This document shows, piece by piece, positions 54,560 to 64,000 of a DNA stretch of 64,000 nt. The stretch's first letter is position 1. Each line of letters starts with the position of its first letter. The DNA is taken from NCBI RefSeq assembly GCF_019649055.1, contig NW_026570311.1:186001-250000 (forward strand). Reading direction: 5' to 3'. This stretch comes from Paramacrobiotus metropolitanus (taxonomy: Eukaryota > Tardigrada > Eutardigrada > Parachela > Macrobiotidae). The translations under genes were made by a program, and so were the position numbers. Under the pieces are notes generated by a model. It had not been told where the DNA came from, ran no database searches, and saw only the letters and a list, made by a program, of their open reading frames with translations.

Positions 54560-55564
54560 ATGGCAAAATGGTTCCTCAAACTTGACGAAGCTTTACAATA
54601 CTGCGTGTCAGAGCGTTCCAACACGTTAAGAGTCTTCTCTTTTGAACAGTCTGAATCGGGGTCACGAAAGTTTATTGTGGCAAAATGCGAGCAAATTTGG
54701 CGGCTTGTAAATTTTGATTATAAACAGCGCCCGTATTTTTTTGTGGTGGTTCCGGAGAGTTGGAAACAAAAGTTATATTTTGACTTAGAATGGAAAATGC
54801 ACTCAGTTTTCCCAGCGACAAATCTGATATCAAAATTTAGCAGTTTTGCTTTGGCTGGACTAAATACTGAAGAAATTATTGTTTTGGACTGCTCTCGAAA
54901 TGGAAAGTGCAGTTTTCACGTGGTATTTCCGGGAGTCGTTTCTGGCAGTCTGAAGCACCTTAAAGCAACTGTAGTAAAGATCTCGCAGAAATTCCATCAA
55001 CTAGAAACGGTTCCTTTGGTTGATCTTACACCTTACACTAGGAACCAGCAATTCCGAATGTACCGATGCGCGAAATTTGGACAAAGTGTGGTTTTCGAAA
55101 AATATTCACTAACAAATGTCCACACTTCAAGCGAGTACAATTTTTTCCTTCTAACGTTGGTGCACTGCCGTGAAAAACTGAATGATAATTTTACACCCGT
55201 CTCTTTAGCACGCAGCAACGTTTACCCTGCCCGCCTGACTTTGACTTGTTCGGTTATTAAAAATTTACTTAGCCGGTGTTTTAGTTTTACCTTAAGCAAC
55301 ACGTCTTTTTTTGCCAAAGTGGAGAATGATATTGCTATTTTTTACGGCTCGAAGCTGACCTTCTGCAAAATTGTTAATCGCTTTCACCGCTCTAACAACG
55401 TATACTTTGTGCATGCTTTGGGATCATCGATTATGCAACAACGTTGCAACTCTGTCGCATGCAAAACTACCAACTACCCAGAACTTAATGTGCTGCCTGC
55501 AGAAGCTGCCGCGCTCAGAGCACTAGTCGAACGTATGCGATGTTGCCAAGGAACCTGTAAATAA
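54560..55564 (+). CDS. PRIMPOL: PrimPol-like DNA primase-polymerase, compact and intronless
   Basis: 334 residues in one uninterrupted frame from the ATG at 54560. The archaeo-eukaryotic primase signature is complete: motif I LYFDLE (D75, E77), motif II with S118 and H120 (KCSFHVVFPG), and motif III VDLTPYTRNQQFRMY (D155). An EYNFFLLTLV helix follows. The C-terminal region keeps a Cys, His, Cys, Cys zinc-binding arrangement (FCKIVNRFHRSNN ... RCNSVACK) as in eukaryotic PrimPol, ending near LNVLPAE. Human PrimPol is about 560 residues; this version lacks the insert between motifs II and III and the RPA-binding tail. It would reprime stalled forks in nucleus or mitochondria. No intron raises the chance of a retrocopy or mobile-element origin, but the frame is intact. 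Confidence 0.85.
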   Translation: MAKWFLKLDEALQYCVSERSNTLRVFSFEQSESGSRKFIVAKCEQIWRLVNFDYKQRPYFFVVVPESWKQKLYFDLEWKMHSVFPATNLISKFSSFALAGLNTEEIIVLDCSRNGKCSFHVVFPGVVSGSLKHLKATVVKISQKFHQLETVPLVDLTPYTRNQQFRMYRCAKFGQSVVFEKYSLTNVHTSSEYNFFLLTLVHCREKLNDNFTPVSLARSNVYPARLTLTCSVIKNLLSRCFSFTLSNTSFFAKVENDIAIFYGSKLTFCKIVNRFHRSNNVYFVHALGSSIMQQRCNSVACKTTNYPELNVLPAEAAALRALVERMRCCQGTCK

Positions 55565-55739
55565 TTTAACACGCGGCGAGCCGGCTTAAAGTGCAGGCTT
55601 TGCAAAGTCTATTTAGATTTGATGAGTTTCGTAGTTTCGGTCAAAAGACTTAATTAAGTATCTATATATATTTAAATCAATCCAAGTTTCTCATTTATCC
55701 AGTCACATTCACTCTTTTATTTATTTTCATTAAAAAAAA

Positions 55740-56006
55740 ATGAATACTGGAAAGGCTGAAAAGAAAACACGTGGTAATAGAAGAAACACCAAAGTTGTGC
55801 AGCTGGACACTTCTGATGCATCCGAAAACGAGCAGTCAGCTGACCTTCCTGCGTCTACTATCACGAAAGTTACCGTAACTAAACCAAACCAGGAAGACGA
55901 ACTGGACCATCTTGACAAAACTTTCGCTGTTCCCGTTTTGCAGGCAAGTCCAGTGATGCAGAAAAAACAAGAATATAAAATCAAATTGATTTCCCTAATT
56001 AACTAA
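55740..56006 (+). CDS. Small hypothetical protein
   Basis: 88 codons starting MNTGKAEKKTRGNRRNTK, preceded by an A-run and, about 75 bp upstream, a TATATATATTTAAATC box. The composition is hydrophilic with an acidic Ser/Asp/Glu centre. I recognise no domain. It could be real because of the upstream TATA box and clean start, or it could be chance. Confidence 0.35.
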   Translation: MNTGKAEKKTRGNRRNTKVVQLDTSDASENEQSADLPASTITKVTVTKPNQEDELDHLDKTFAVPVLQASPVMQKKQEYKIKLISLIN

Positions 56007-56398
56007 TAATTAATATTTAATTAGTTAACTAAATTTTTTATTTTCCTGACGTATAACTAGTCCTTAATATTACTAAACCAAAACAAGTGTGGGAAAACGT
56101 TTGGTAATGTAGGTAAACGCGCACGCATCCAAAATACCGCCTATTGGCGCATACGAGATAAAAGTCTTCCCTCAGTATTAAGCGCTAACCTGCCAGTAAC
56201 AGTAGTCACGTTACCGAGAAAAAAAAAACTTCAAACCATACGGCAACTAGCGTCGAAAAATTGGTTTGTCGTCTAAAAAGATCGGCATTTTTAATGTGCA
56301 CGCGCTTACATCACCAAACATTCTCCCTTACATACTAAGCTCAGCATTATAAAAAAAATTTAACGGAAAATTTATGATTTATTATAAATACTATACGG

Positions 56399-56480
56399 GG
56401 AAGGCTCCGCACACCACGTTTCACCACCAAAGTCTCCGCAAACCACGGAGCACCACCGCCAGGCTCCGCACACCACGTTT
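56399..56480. repeat. GGCTCCGCACACCACGTTT repeats
   Basis: Two near-identical copies (about 56401 and 56463) flank a related GTCTCCGCAAACCACGG unit, and a fourth weaker unit lies at about 56560. This is short tandem decay with no other feature. Confidence 0.6.
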
Positions 56481-56803
56481 TGTTATTTTTCAATTTTTTT
56501 GAAAAAACCACCTAAACCTTCTAACAACACCAGGAGCGTAGTGCTCACCACCAGAGTCTCTGCACACCACTATTTTGGAAAAAAATTAAGCAGTTGTTAT
56601 TACGGGCGGAAAAACGACAGCTCTTTCGTCTCGCGGTCTGGCTCCTCTTTTTTGATACCACTCGCTGGCCTCCGTTTCCGTTATAGTTAGCGATTTTTTT
56701 CGGTTTTACTCGCTCGGCCGCCCTGCCAGGACGGTGTTTGAGTTTTTGCACACGCTTAGCTTCGAAGGCGTTTCCAGAAAAGGATCAATTACACAGAAAA
56801 GGG

Positions 56804-57215
56804 TCAATCCTGTGGGTCAATTCCATTGAGCAGCTTGTGCGCAAACGCTAAAGCGTAAAGGGGACAATCGATTCCGTTTCCTTGGTTTTGGACAGCCTTG
56901 TGGCTAACCGTAATCTGCTTTTCCGGCAGTGACGTCCCATAAAGCAGCCATATTTGTTCTTTAACATGCCAGTTAAGCTCCATCGCCAAACTATCATACA
57001 CCAGGTCACGCAACAGCAAACACATGGCATCCGTAATGTTCGGGGAAACGGTCTGGTTGTTTCGCAATCAGTCGACCCGATCTTCGGTGTCCCCTTCTCA
57101 AAGTGTCCCCGCAGCGGACACTTTTCCGCCTGACTGACCGGTAAACACGGTCCAGCCTCGACTCGAAACAACGTTCGCTATATCCGGAATAGATCGACAC
57201 TTTGGACACGTCCAA
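56804..57215 (-). pseudogene. C48 (Ulp1-like) peptidase fragment
   Basis: The minus-strand frame 56804-57067 ends with VQNQGNGIDCPLYALAFAH, which matches the Gln and nucleophile-Cys block of Ulp1-like C48 proteases, including those carried by transposons. The upstream part (to 57215) is open only in other frames and the His/Asp part of the site is not found. I read it as a decayed fragment. Confidence 0.45.
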
Positions 57216-58005
57216 AAAATAAGAGACATTGGCCTTCCATACTTACAACCAAAAACATTGCCTGCTGTTTACTTACTTATTTTACTGCTGTTTGCTGCTC
57301 CGCTCCGCTTGCCTAATAAAATAATTTACAGTTTATGCTGTATAAATAACTTACAGTATATTTTGCCCATTAAAATAATATACAGTATATGCTGCCAGAA
57401 AGGCTTGTGTATATTTTTAAAATAATTATTAGCTTGGTATAATTATTTGCCTATTAAATAATTTTGTATTAATAGAAACAGGCGGAGTGAAACGAGTTTA
57501 AATTTCCGCTGCCAAGAAACATTTGCATTTACTTAAAAAATAATTATTCGCTTTATTAATTTGCCCATTAAAAGTGTCTGTAAGTACTCGTAGAAACAGC
57601 CGAACTACATTTAATCCTCGCCTTTCTTTAAATAGTCATAAATAAAATGATCGTATCACAGTTCCGTTTTTTTCTTTAAGGTTTGATTCAGACGTTTGTT
57701 CCATTTTAAAAGGTTTCAATTCACTACTATAATACTATAATGCACTACCATATTAATTAGTAAGTACGAGTATGTTACAAATAGCTGTTTATCTGTAAGA
57801 TAGACATGTTACGTAATATCAGAAGGCCGCCATGCTCCACCATAGGCTAAAACAGTAGATTACTGTACCACCAGTACAATGGTAGGCCGAAGCCTTCACT
57901 CTATAGCCTAAAGAACATAAAAAGCATGGACGATGTGAAACTGAGCGTCATCATAATAAAGACGTTATAAAACCTTTGATATGAACCTCAACAACCTAAC
58001 CATAA
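57216..58005. other. AT-rich intergenic DNA
   Basis: No gene. It has short dispersed repeats of AATATACAGTATATGCTG and TTGCCCATTAAAA at 57310-57570. Confidence 0.4.
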
Positions 58006-58400
58006 TAATATTTTAGTGACGTAACTTAAGTAGGCGGGGCTGTCACTGTCACCAAATTCGACCACAAAGGAAAATAATAATTTTTAAATAAATTTAAAGA
58101 ATTATTATTTTAATGACGTAACTGAGGTAGGCGGAGCTGTCACGCTGTCACCAAAATTCGACCACAAAAGGAAAATAATAATTTTTAAATAAATCTAAAA
58201 AATTATTATTTTAATGACGTAACTTAAGTAGGCGGGGCTGTCACACTGTCACCAAAATTCGACCACAAAAGCAAAATAATAATTTTTATATAAATTTAAC
58301 AAATTATTATTTTAATGACGTAACTGAAGTAGGCGGGGCTGTCACACTGTCACCGAAATTCGGCCACAAATGGAAAATAATAACTTTGAAATAAATCTTG
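58006..58400. repeat. 101-bp minisatellite, about four copies
   Basis: The block TGACGTAACTTAAGTAGGCG...CTGTCACC...CGACCACAAA...AATAATTTTTAAATAAAT recurs at 58017, 58114, 58215 and 58316. Each unit contains a TGACGTAA (CRE-like) box and an AT-rich inverted repeat AATAATTTTT / AATTATTATT. Confidence 0.92.
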
Positions 58401-58776
58401 AAATTAGTGAATTCAATGACGAAATAATTCATAAATAAAATCAATTACTTAATAAAACACAATAATTAAAAATATCCAGTTCCTTTAAACCGTGTTCCAT
58501 TTACAATAAAAACATTTGCCCAGAGACTTGAGCATAAATCAGGGGGTGAAAGAACACGTGTCTCTCACAAAGGAAGAGTTTATTGGATGAAACACAACCA
58601 ACGAAACTCAAGCAAGAATGATCCAAGTATCATTTCCATAGGAACTGCATAAATTCTGTCCTAGCAGCCGTCGATGTGCAGAGTAGCAGGATGTTTTGCA
58701 CATGGAGCACAAACCGTGAGAATATGCATTTGGGTTTTCTGTACCGGATATATTTAAAGTAAATTGCAAAACGATC

Positions 58777-58971
58777 CTAACCGGTCCCGCAGTTGGGAGC
58801 CAGAGTAACGTTGAAGAAGCACAGTTGCGCTGCTATCCTTGTAATATGTATATTAGTAAAGCGAAATGTACCGGTTCTACAGCTGCTTGACAGATGCCCG
58901 TATACCAGCTTGCCGGTAATTTCGGGGAGTCCTAGAAGAAGCTGCAAAAAAATGGTTTGCAGACTCCTCAA
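58777..58971 (-). pseudogene. Diverged relic of the CUB-like exon 2
   Basis: The minus-strand frame has GTFRFTNIHITRIAAQLCFFN followed by VTLAPNCG, matching the GTFRYDNIPD...GLCYFNVTLPPDCG block of the family. The rest of the exon is lost. Confidence 0.5.
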
Positions 58972-59029
58972 ACTTTAGATAAAGGAAAAGACGGGCGAGA
59001 GCAAATCCACGGCATTTCTTAAACGGCGG

Positions 59030-60115
59030 ATTACTTTGGCATTTTTGAAGGGAAATGCCGCAGAAGCTTTAGGCACTTTGTTATACGTATTTCTTCGCTA
59101 AATTTTTGCTGATTTTTATTTTTGCTGTTGGTTTTAAAGTTTAGTTTCCGGTCAACGATTATTCCCAGGGGTAGGTGTTTAACATGTTCACATTTCGGTA
59201 CTGGAACGTTGTTGATGCTGTACTGATATGCGAGTTCAGGGGAAGTTCGTTTGAAAAAATAAACATGGGCGGACTCTGCAGCGTAAAGAGTCACTGTTTT
59301 GTCACTAAACCATTAATCAAGATGCGTTAAGTCTTCCTGTAACAGCCGACTGTCGGATGCATCGATAACTGGGCGAAACACAACCATGTTATCCACAAAA
59401 ACGAAAACGGCACTTCCGTTTTTCAAATTTCAGCGGATGTGGCTGGCAGAAAGGTGGACGGGTGGATGGTAGATGTTCAATGAAATCGCTTCCACCAATC
59501 TACCGACCTTCGGCTGAAAAGTGGATGTGATCTGGCAGAAAGGTGGACGACTCATCCACTGCCGAAGGTCAGCAGATTGGTGGATGCGATTTCATTGAAC
59601 ATCCACCATCCACCCGTCCATCTTTCTGCCGGACAAGCGCACGTATGAGGAAACTGAGAACCCATGAAACAACAAAGGCCCTAAAACAGAACCTTGAGGC
59701 ACACCATTGTGTTCACGAAACGAAGTCGAAATTTTTTTTTCAACTGTACATAAACAAAAACCAAATTTTTAAATAATCAGAAATTAGATGCACTATTTGA
59801 CTTGGAAGGTTCATCTGAATTAGTGCGTTGATAATTGATTCACGAGAAAACTTAGCAAATACGTTTGAGCAGTCTAGAACACGGCATCTGCTGCGTTGCC
59901 ATTTGTAACAAAATCGTTAACAAATATCACAGAAAGAAAGAGCTGTGGTTCAGTGGATCGTTTTTGCCGGTAAGCAAATTGGTAATCAAAAAGGGTTTTG
60001 TTTTTACTTAAATGATCACGTATTAACTGGGCAAGACAACGTTCAAAAAATTACGATACAGGATTTAGCATTACAACTGCGCGGTAACTGCCAGGTAGCC
60101 GGTGATTTTGACAAA
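59030..60115 (-). pseudogene. Non-LTR (LINE) reverse transcriptase relic
   Basis: Read on the minus strand, the order is a block like FDYQFAYRQKRSTE (about 59970-60010), GVPQGSVLGPLLF (about 59662-59712), a corrupted catalytic block FVDNMVVFRPV in the FADD position (about 59370-59400), and a thumb-like segment (59031-59294, ending near RHFPSKMPK). Frames are broken by stops and by an inverted-repeat element at 59445-59630 inserted between GVPQGS and the catalytic block. The motifs suggest a Jockey-like clade. No endonuclease domain is present in the window. Confidence 0.75.
59445..59630. mobile_element. Inverted-repeat element inside the LINE relic
   Basis: Arms of about 69 bp start GGCAGAAAGGTGGACGGGTG and match at about 90% around a spacer of about 48 bp; the spacer itself contains another GGCAGAAAGGTGGACG. 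Noncoding MITE or foldback element. Confidence 0.8.
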
Positions 60116-60322
60116 CTGTATTGAGTACTTCGGCTTTCTCACGATCTGCTTCTTAATCCGCACATAATAAGTATAAATATTCTGTTCACGTAGCGTTTTC
60201 TTTAACAATAGCCAAACTAAAACGCTGCTTGCACACCGCTGAAGAAGACCCGGGAAGTGTTATTGTCATTCGATATGTAGAACCGCGAAAACGTGCAATC
60301 TTGCGGGCTTTCTACTAGAATT

Positions 60323-63207
60323 TCAGAAATCTCCTTTCACGCGGACATTATCCAGATACACACGCTTTTCGGAATACTGGTGCTGTGTGCGTGATTTATA
60401 AGACGGCGGGTTGGACACAGAAATGCCGACTAGTTCTGGTGCTGCAGTGGCTTGGGAATACGAAGGCGGAGCTCCCATAAAAGGCGGAGGGGGAATGCCG
60501 CCTAGGACTGGTGCTGCAGTGACTTGGGAATACGAAGGCGGTGCTCCCGTAAATGGCGGAGGGGGTGCAACAGGATCATCGAGCACCGCCGGCCAATTTG
60601 TGGCATCATGTTGCATAGCTGCTAGTAGTGGCGCTAGTTGCATGGTGCAATTTGTTGATGGAACGATGGGTCGGCTGGGTGATGTACGTCGCCGGGCAGA
60701 GCGGACCACGTAAACCGCAGCAATGATCATGAGAACACATAAAACACATCCAAAGGCAATTCCCGTAATGATAGCGAAGTTCAGGCTGGAAGACTTAGAA
60801 CTGCCTGAAAACTGAGACTTAGTAAGGTTCGCTGACCTCGATCGTCTTTTTGCAGATAATTTAACAATTACAAAAAATCGGCAAACTAGGATTCTTCCGG
60901 AAGCGATTATCAATCAAAATGCAACGCGGAAACGCGATGTGCGTTTTTGGCACGGCTCCGTATCAAGAAAGCATTAATTAAGTGTTTTTGTTGTAATTTG
61001 GTGTTTTCAGCGCTAGTTTAAGTGAAATTACAGCACAAGACAGAACTGGTAGTTAAAATGAAGTTATCAAACAATTGAACAGCTAAATCAGTTATGATTT
61101 ATTACCGTATAAACTGCATTGAAATGGTCAGTGCAATAAGTGCCACCGCATAAAATACTTTTACCAAGATGATTTTGAACAACAGTCTGGTACGTTTGAA
61201 CTACGAACCTGGGACCACTAAGCCTTGTTTCCATGATATACACCGAAATGAACCGTATCATTGCAAATGAGCAAACTGGCAGATGTTACCTGGTATGCCA
61301 TAAGTGTTCCAATACTCATATATTGGTTCATTGTTCTCGAAACTCGGCGGAGACTTAAAAGGGCAGGGTTGCCTCAGATAGGCGGGATTCAACGCATACA
61401 CGTCGGCAGCAAAGTTGTGCGGGCAGTTGACGCGATCATAACTTCCGTCCGTATGACAGAAGAAATAATCGTCCACATACCCCGACAAAGCGGGGCAATA
61501 TGCATTCCATAAACCCGGACTACCTAGTACAACCCAGAACTATGGCATAGGATTCTTTAATCGATTTAAAACTGCATTGGGCAGTAAAAGAGTGGTACTT
61601 TCTTACTTTCAACGACAACAAAATCGATGCCAGCCTGATGCAATTCCGTAGAAGGTGATGTACCGCGGAAATACTCGAAAGTAAAGGAGGGTTGTTTAAC
61701 GTAGGATGTCAGAGCTTGCGCGACCGACGAAGGATTGGACCGCGCGGAGTGGGAACCGGTCAACTCTTTGAGAAGGATGCGCGATGCCAGTCGGTCAGTT
61801 TGATAGATTCTGACACGGTCGGTGGACGGCAGAAGAAATTTTCTGTGATTTATTACAGACGCAGTAAGATTACACGAACATATTGTATGATATTTCTTTT
61901 ATGCACCGAATGTTGAAATAGACGGCGAAGGAGTCGGTTGATATCCCGCAGTCGGCTGGCAGTGTCACATTAAAGTAGCACAATCCCGGGGACATGTTGG
62001 GTATGTTGTCATAGCGGAAGATTCCGGCTCGTGCGTACATAAAGGGACAGTCTAATAGCAGGCTCTGATTGCACATTCTGTCCATATAAGGATCTGTAAA
62101 TTCATAATTATTATGTTCTTCAACGCATCAAGCAGCTTCATGATAACTAAATCGTTCTAACTCATGCTACATTATACTAGAGGCTTATCCCAACATATTT
62201 ACTCCATTAATGGAGCCAAACCTTAAGTTATATCGAGAAAATTTATAAAAAATGTAAAGCTACTGGTAGGGGATATTAGACAGGCTAAACCGTTAAAGCT
62301 ACAAGTATGAACTGCAAATTATGACGTTAGAATTATAATTGTATCGGCAAATCGTTGTGAAAAGCTCAGATATTAAAGTGAACTGTTTTGTTTCACAAGA
62401 CATCACATTTCTCTGATTTCAGCCATCTCGCTTTCGTGAGTGCACCATTACCCCTATTTGCATTATAATAAAACGCATCTCATGGAGGTACTTACTCCAG
62501 CGCATCTTGAATGCCGGGAAAGTTTACATTCCACCGACAGCAATAAATTTCTAACAATTTTTTTCATTTTTTATCGTACGATTGCAAAAAGGGAAAAGCT
62601 GTCTGTTTTTAGAACCTAATCCCTGACAGTTCTCATTTTCCTGGAGAAGCGGTTCGAACACGTTCTTCTTTTCACAGATGTTTCTTTGCAAGAGGAAGAA
62701 TTCCTAACCATAACACATTTTTTGTTTACGAAAACTGGGTAAAAAGATTGAGAAACAATAACAAATGAAAGAAATAAAAACAACGATAACAATAAAATAA
62801 AATACTGTACTAAGTAAATACAGTAAAAAATAACGATTATTAAAAAAAAACGATGTCCAAAAAGAGCTATTACACACAGCCGTAGTTTTTCCCTTAATGA
62901 CAGCCAGAGTGATACGTCGCTTAGCAAAAGCAGTAGAACGCGATTCGTGGCGAACGTTCCGGCTCATAAAATTCACTATTTCGCTTCAAATCGGGCAGAA
63001 ACACCCCCACATTTCAAGCGCAAAGGATAGATACGGTACCCATGGTTTAAAATGAACAGCAAAAAGCGATCGACCGTTGAGGCGTAACGACGCACTTTTA
63101 TTAAATTAGCGCCACTTACAGTAACGATAATACTGAGCAGCCACATTGCGACTGCAGAAAAGAAATCCCAGACGAATGATGATGAAGAACGCGCTTCCGC
63201 TACCCAT
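60323..63207 (-). CDS. Copy D: CUB-like membrane protein, possibly degenerate
   Basis: Exon 1 is 63120-63207 (signal peptide MGSGSAFFII, cleavage near VAAQYYR; GTAAGT donor). Exon 2 is 61606-62093 (TTACAG acceptor): CNQS, YARAGIFRYDNIPN, GLCYFNVTLPADCG, YFNIRC. Exon 3 is about 61180-61545, but its expected first codons read CCA TAG, a premature stop unless splicing starts later. Exon 4 is 60323-60804: transmembrane helix GIAFGCVLCVLMIIAAVYVV and a longer tail in which a segment of about 80 bp is tandemly duplicated, giving two GAPPSYSQ motifs plus NPPSY. The tail also extends past the normal end of the family. It may be a diverged functional copy or an early pseudogene. Confidence 0.6.
60435..60570 (-). 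repeat. Tandem duplication in the copy D tail exon
   Basis: Two units of about 75-80 bp, each with CTGGTGCTGCAGTG and GGGAATACGAAGGCGG, duplicate the PPSY-coding segment. Copy C has one unit. Confidence 0.8.
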
Positions 63208-64000
63208 TTTAGCACACAATTGTGAAACACGGTAGAACTCTGCCGCATACACCTGGTACAGACATAATCAATTTTACAGCGCAGGCAGACTGTATTACGA
63301 TTTTTTTTATTTACTAGGCATCAACCAATACACACAGCGATACGCCAGGGCAAATTTACACTAACTAAAACGATTAAATACGGTATTATTTATCATAGCT
63401 TACTTACTGAAAAGCCCTGTTATCTCGCATGACGATAACAAAAACCTGTTGTGACGTTCATATCAGGTTGCAAAAATACTGTTGTGCAATATGCAATGCG
63501 TTAACTGGGGTTTGCCATGGATATCTACTGTAAGCGGCTATCTCTATCAAGAAAACGAATTACGGCTGTTGCCGTTATCAGCTTATAAAAGGCAGGTGTG
63601 GCCGGTAAGTGTCCGAGAAAACAGAAAAACGGCTGCTGCAGCTGTGCGGATTTTGTAGGCTTCTAGCAGCATATCCAACAGACGTGTTACAGAAAAGAAT
63701 GACTTGGTTAGTAAAACCCTTCATATTAAACTCGGAACACTAATCTTGCACCTTACTTAATACTTAGTAAATTTTGCTCTTTGAATCATCCACCGATTCA
63801 TTCGGCAAAGGCCACTTGGGCCACTTCCTGCGACAATTGATCAAAGCTGGATGGCAATGACAGCATCAGTCACACCACCATTAATCACCTACGCATGCGC
63901 ATTCGAGCCCGGCCATCCGGCAATTTGACGGCATACTGCAGAATCGTGCCGTCATCAGATTCATACATCCCGTCATGCTCGTCGCCACACCAGCCGTCGC
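63208..64000 (-). repeat. Family promoter-side block, copy D
   Basis: Similar to 7080-7620, 34740-35330 and 40200-40830 (for example CATATCAGGTTGCAAAAATA, and GAGCCCGGCC near 63906). The window ends inside it. Confidence 0.55.

Noticed and set aside
62616-62976. Minus-strand frames with hydrophobic stretch in intron 1 of copy D
   Set aside because: AT-rich intron sequence with no conserved counterpart in the other copies.

Overview
The window is animal-type nuclear DNA. It has spliced genes with GT..AG introns of 0.3-3 kb, a rhodopsin-like GPCR, a PrimPol primase, and many LTR, LINE, MULE and MITE remains. I have no database. The compact introns and the F-box-like and orphan-receptor style make me suspect a tardigrade (Hypsibius-like), but that is only inference.

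Layout. Four tandem, minus-strand copies of one gene family (A 1.6-5.9 kb; B 8.1-34.6 kb, disrupted; C 37.9-40.1 kb; D 60.3-63.2 kb), plus a diverged relic at 58.8 kb, frame the window. Each copy encodes a signal peptide exon, a Cys-rich CUB-like ectodomain exon, a second Cys-rich exon, and a transmembrane exon whose tail in C and D carries PPxY motifs. The duplicated unit includes promoter-side and 3' flanking DNA.

Copy B exon 2 is split by a giant Ty3/gypsy-type LTR retrotransposon of about 23.8 kb (9509-33309). Its two LTRs are almost identical (352 and 351 bp), so the insertion is recent. It holds a 1.5-kb structured leader, a long coiled-coil Gag with CCHC knuckle and RGG tail, a protease ORF, an RT/RNase H ORF with a roughly 900-residue disordered N-terminal spacer, integrase, then three large accessory ORFs of unknown function and a structured 3' region. 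The element is saturated with the octamer AAAGGTCA and its complement TGACCTTT: about 92 exact copies by hand count, against about 3 in the other 40 kb. Copies fall in all three reading frames of the proteins and also in noncoding DNA, so the constraint is at DNA or RNA level. The element also carries arrays of small hairpins with covarying stems in the leader, after gag and in the 3' region, and a repeated motif resembling the 3' end of initiator tRNA, which is complementary to the element's own primer binding site. I regard this combination as the candidate undescribed system.

Right of copy C lie an F-box-like pseudogene (42.1-43.4 kb), a two-exon GPCR (44.4-45.8 kb), a 5S-like SINE candidate (46.4-47.0 kb), and a decayed MULE/ZSWIM-type transposase (47.0-53.5 kb) split by a second, older LTR element of 4.3 kb with only a decayed gag. 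Then come a compact intronless PrimPol homologue (54.6-55.6 kb), a C48-protease-like fragment, a 101-bp minisatellite, and a minus-strand LINE reverse transcriptase relic with an inverted-repeat element inside it.
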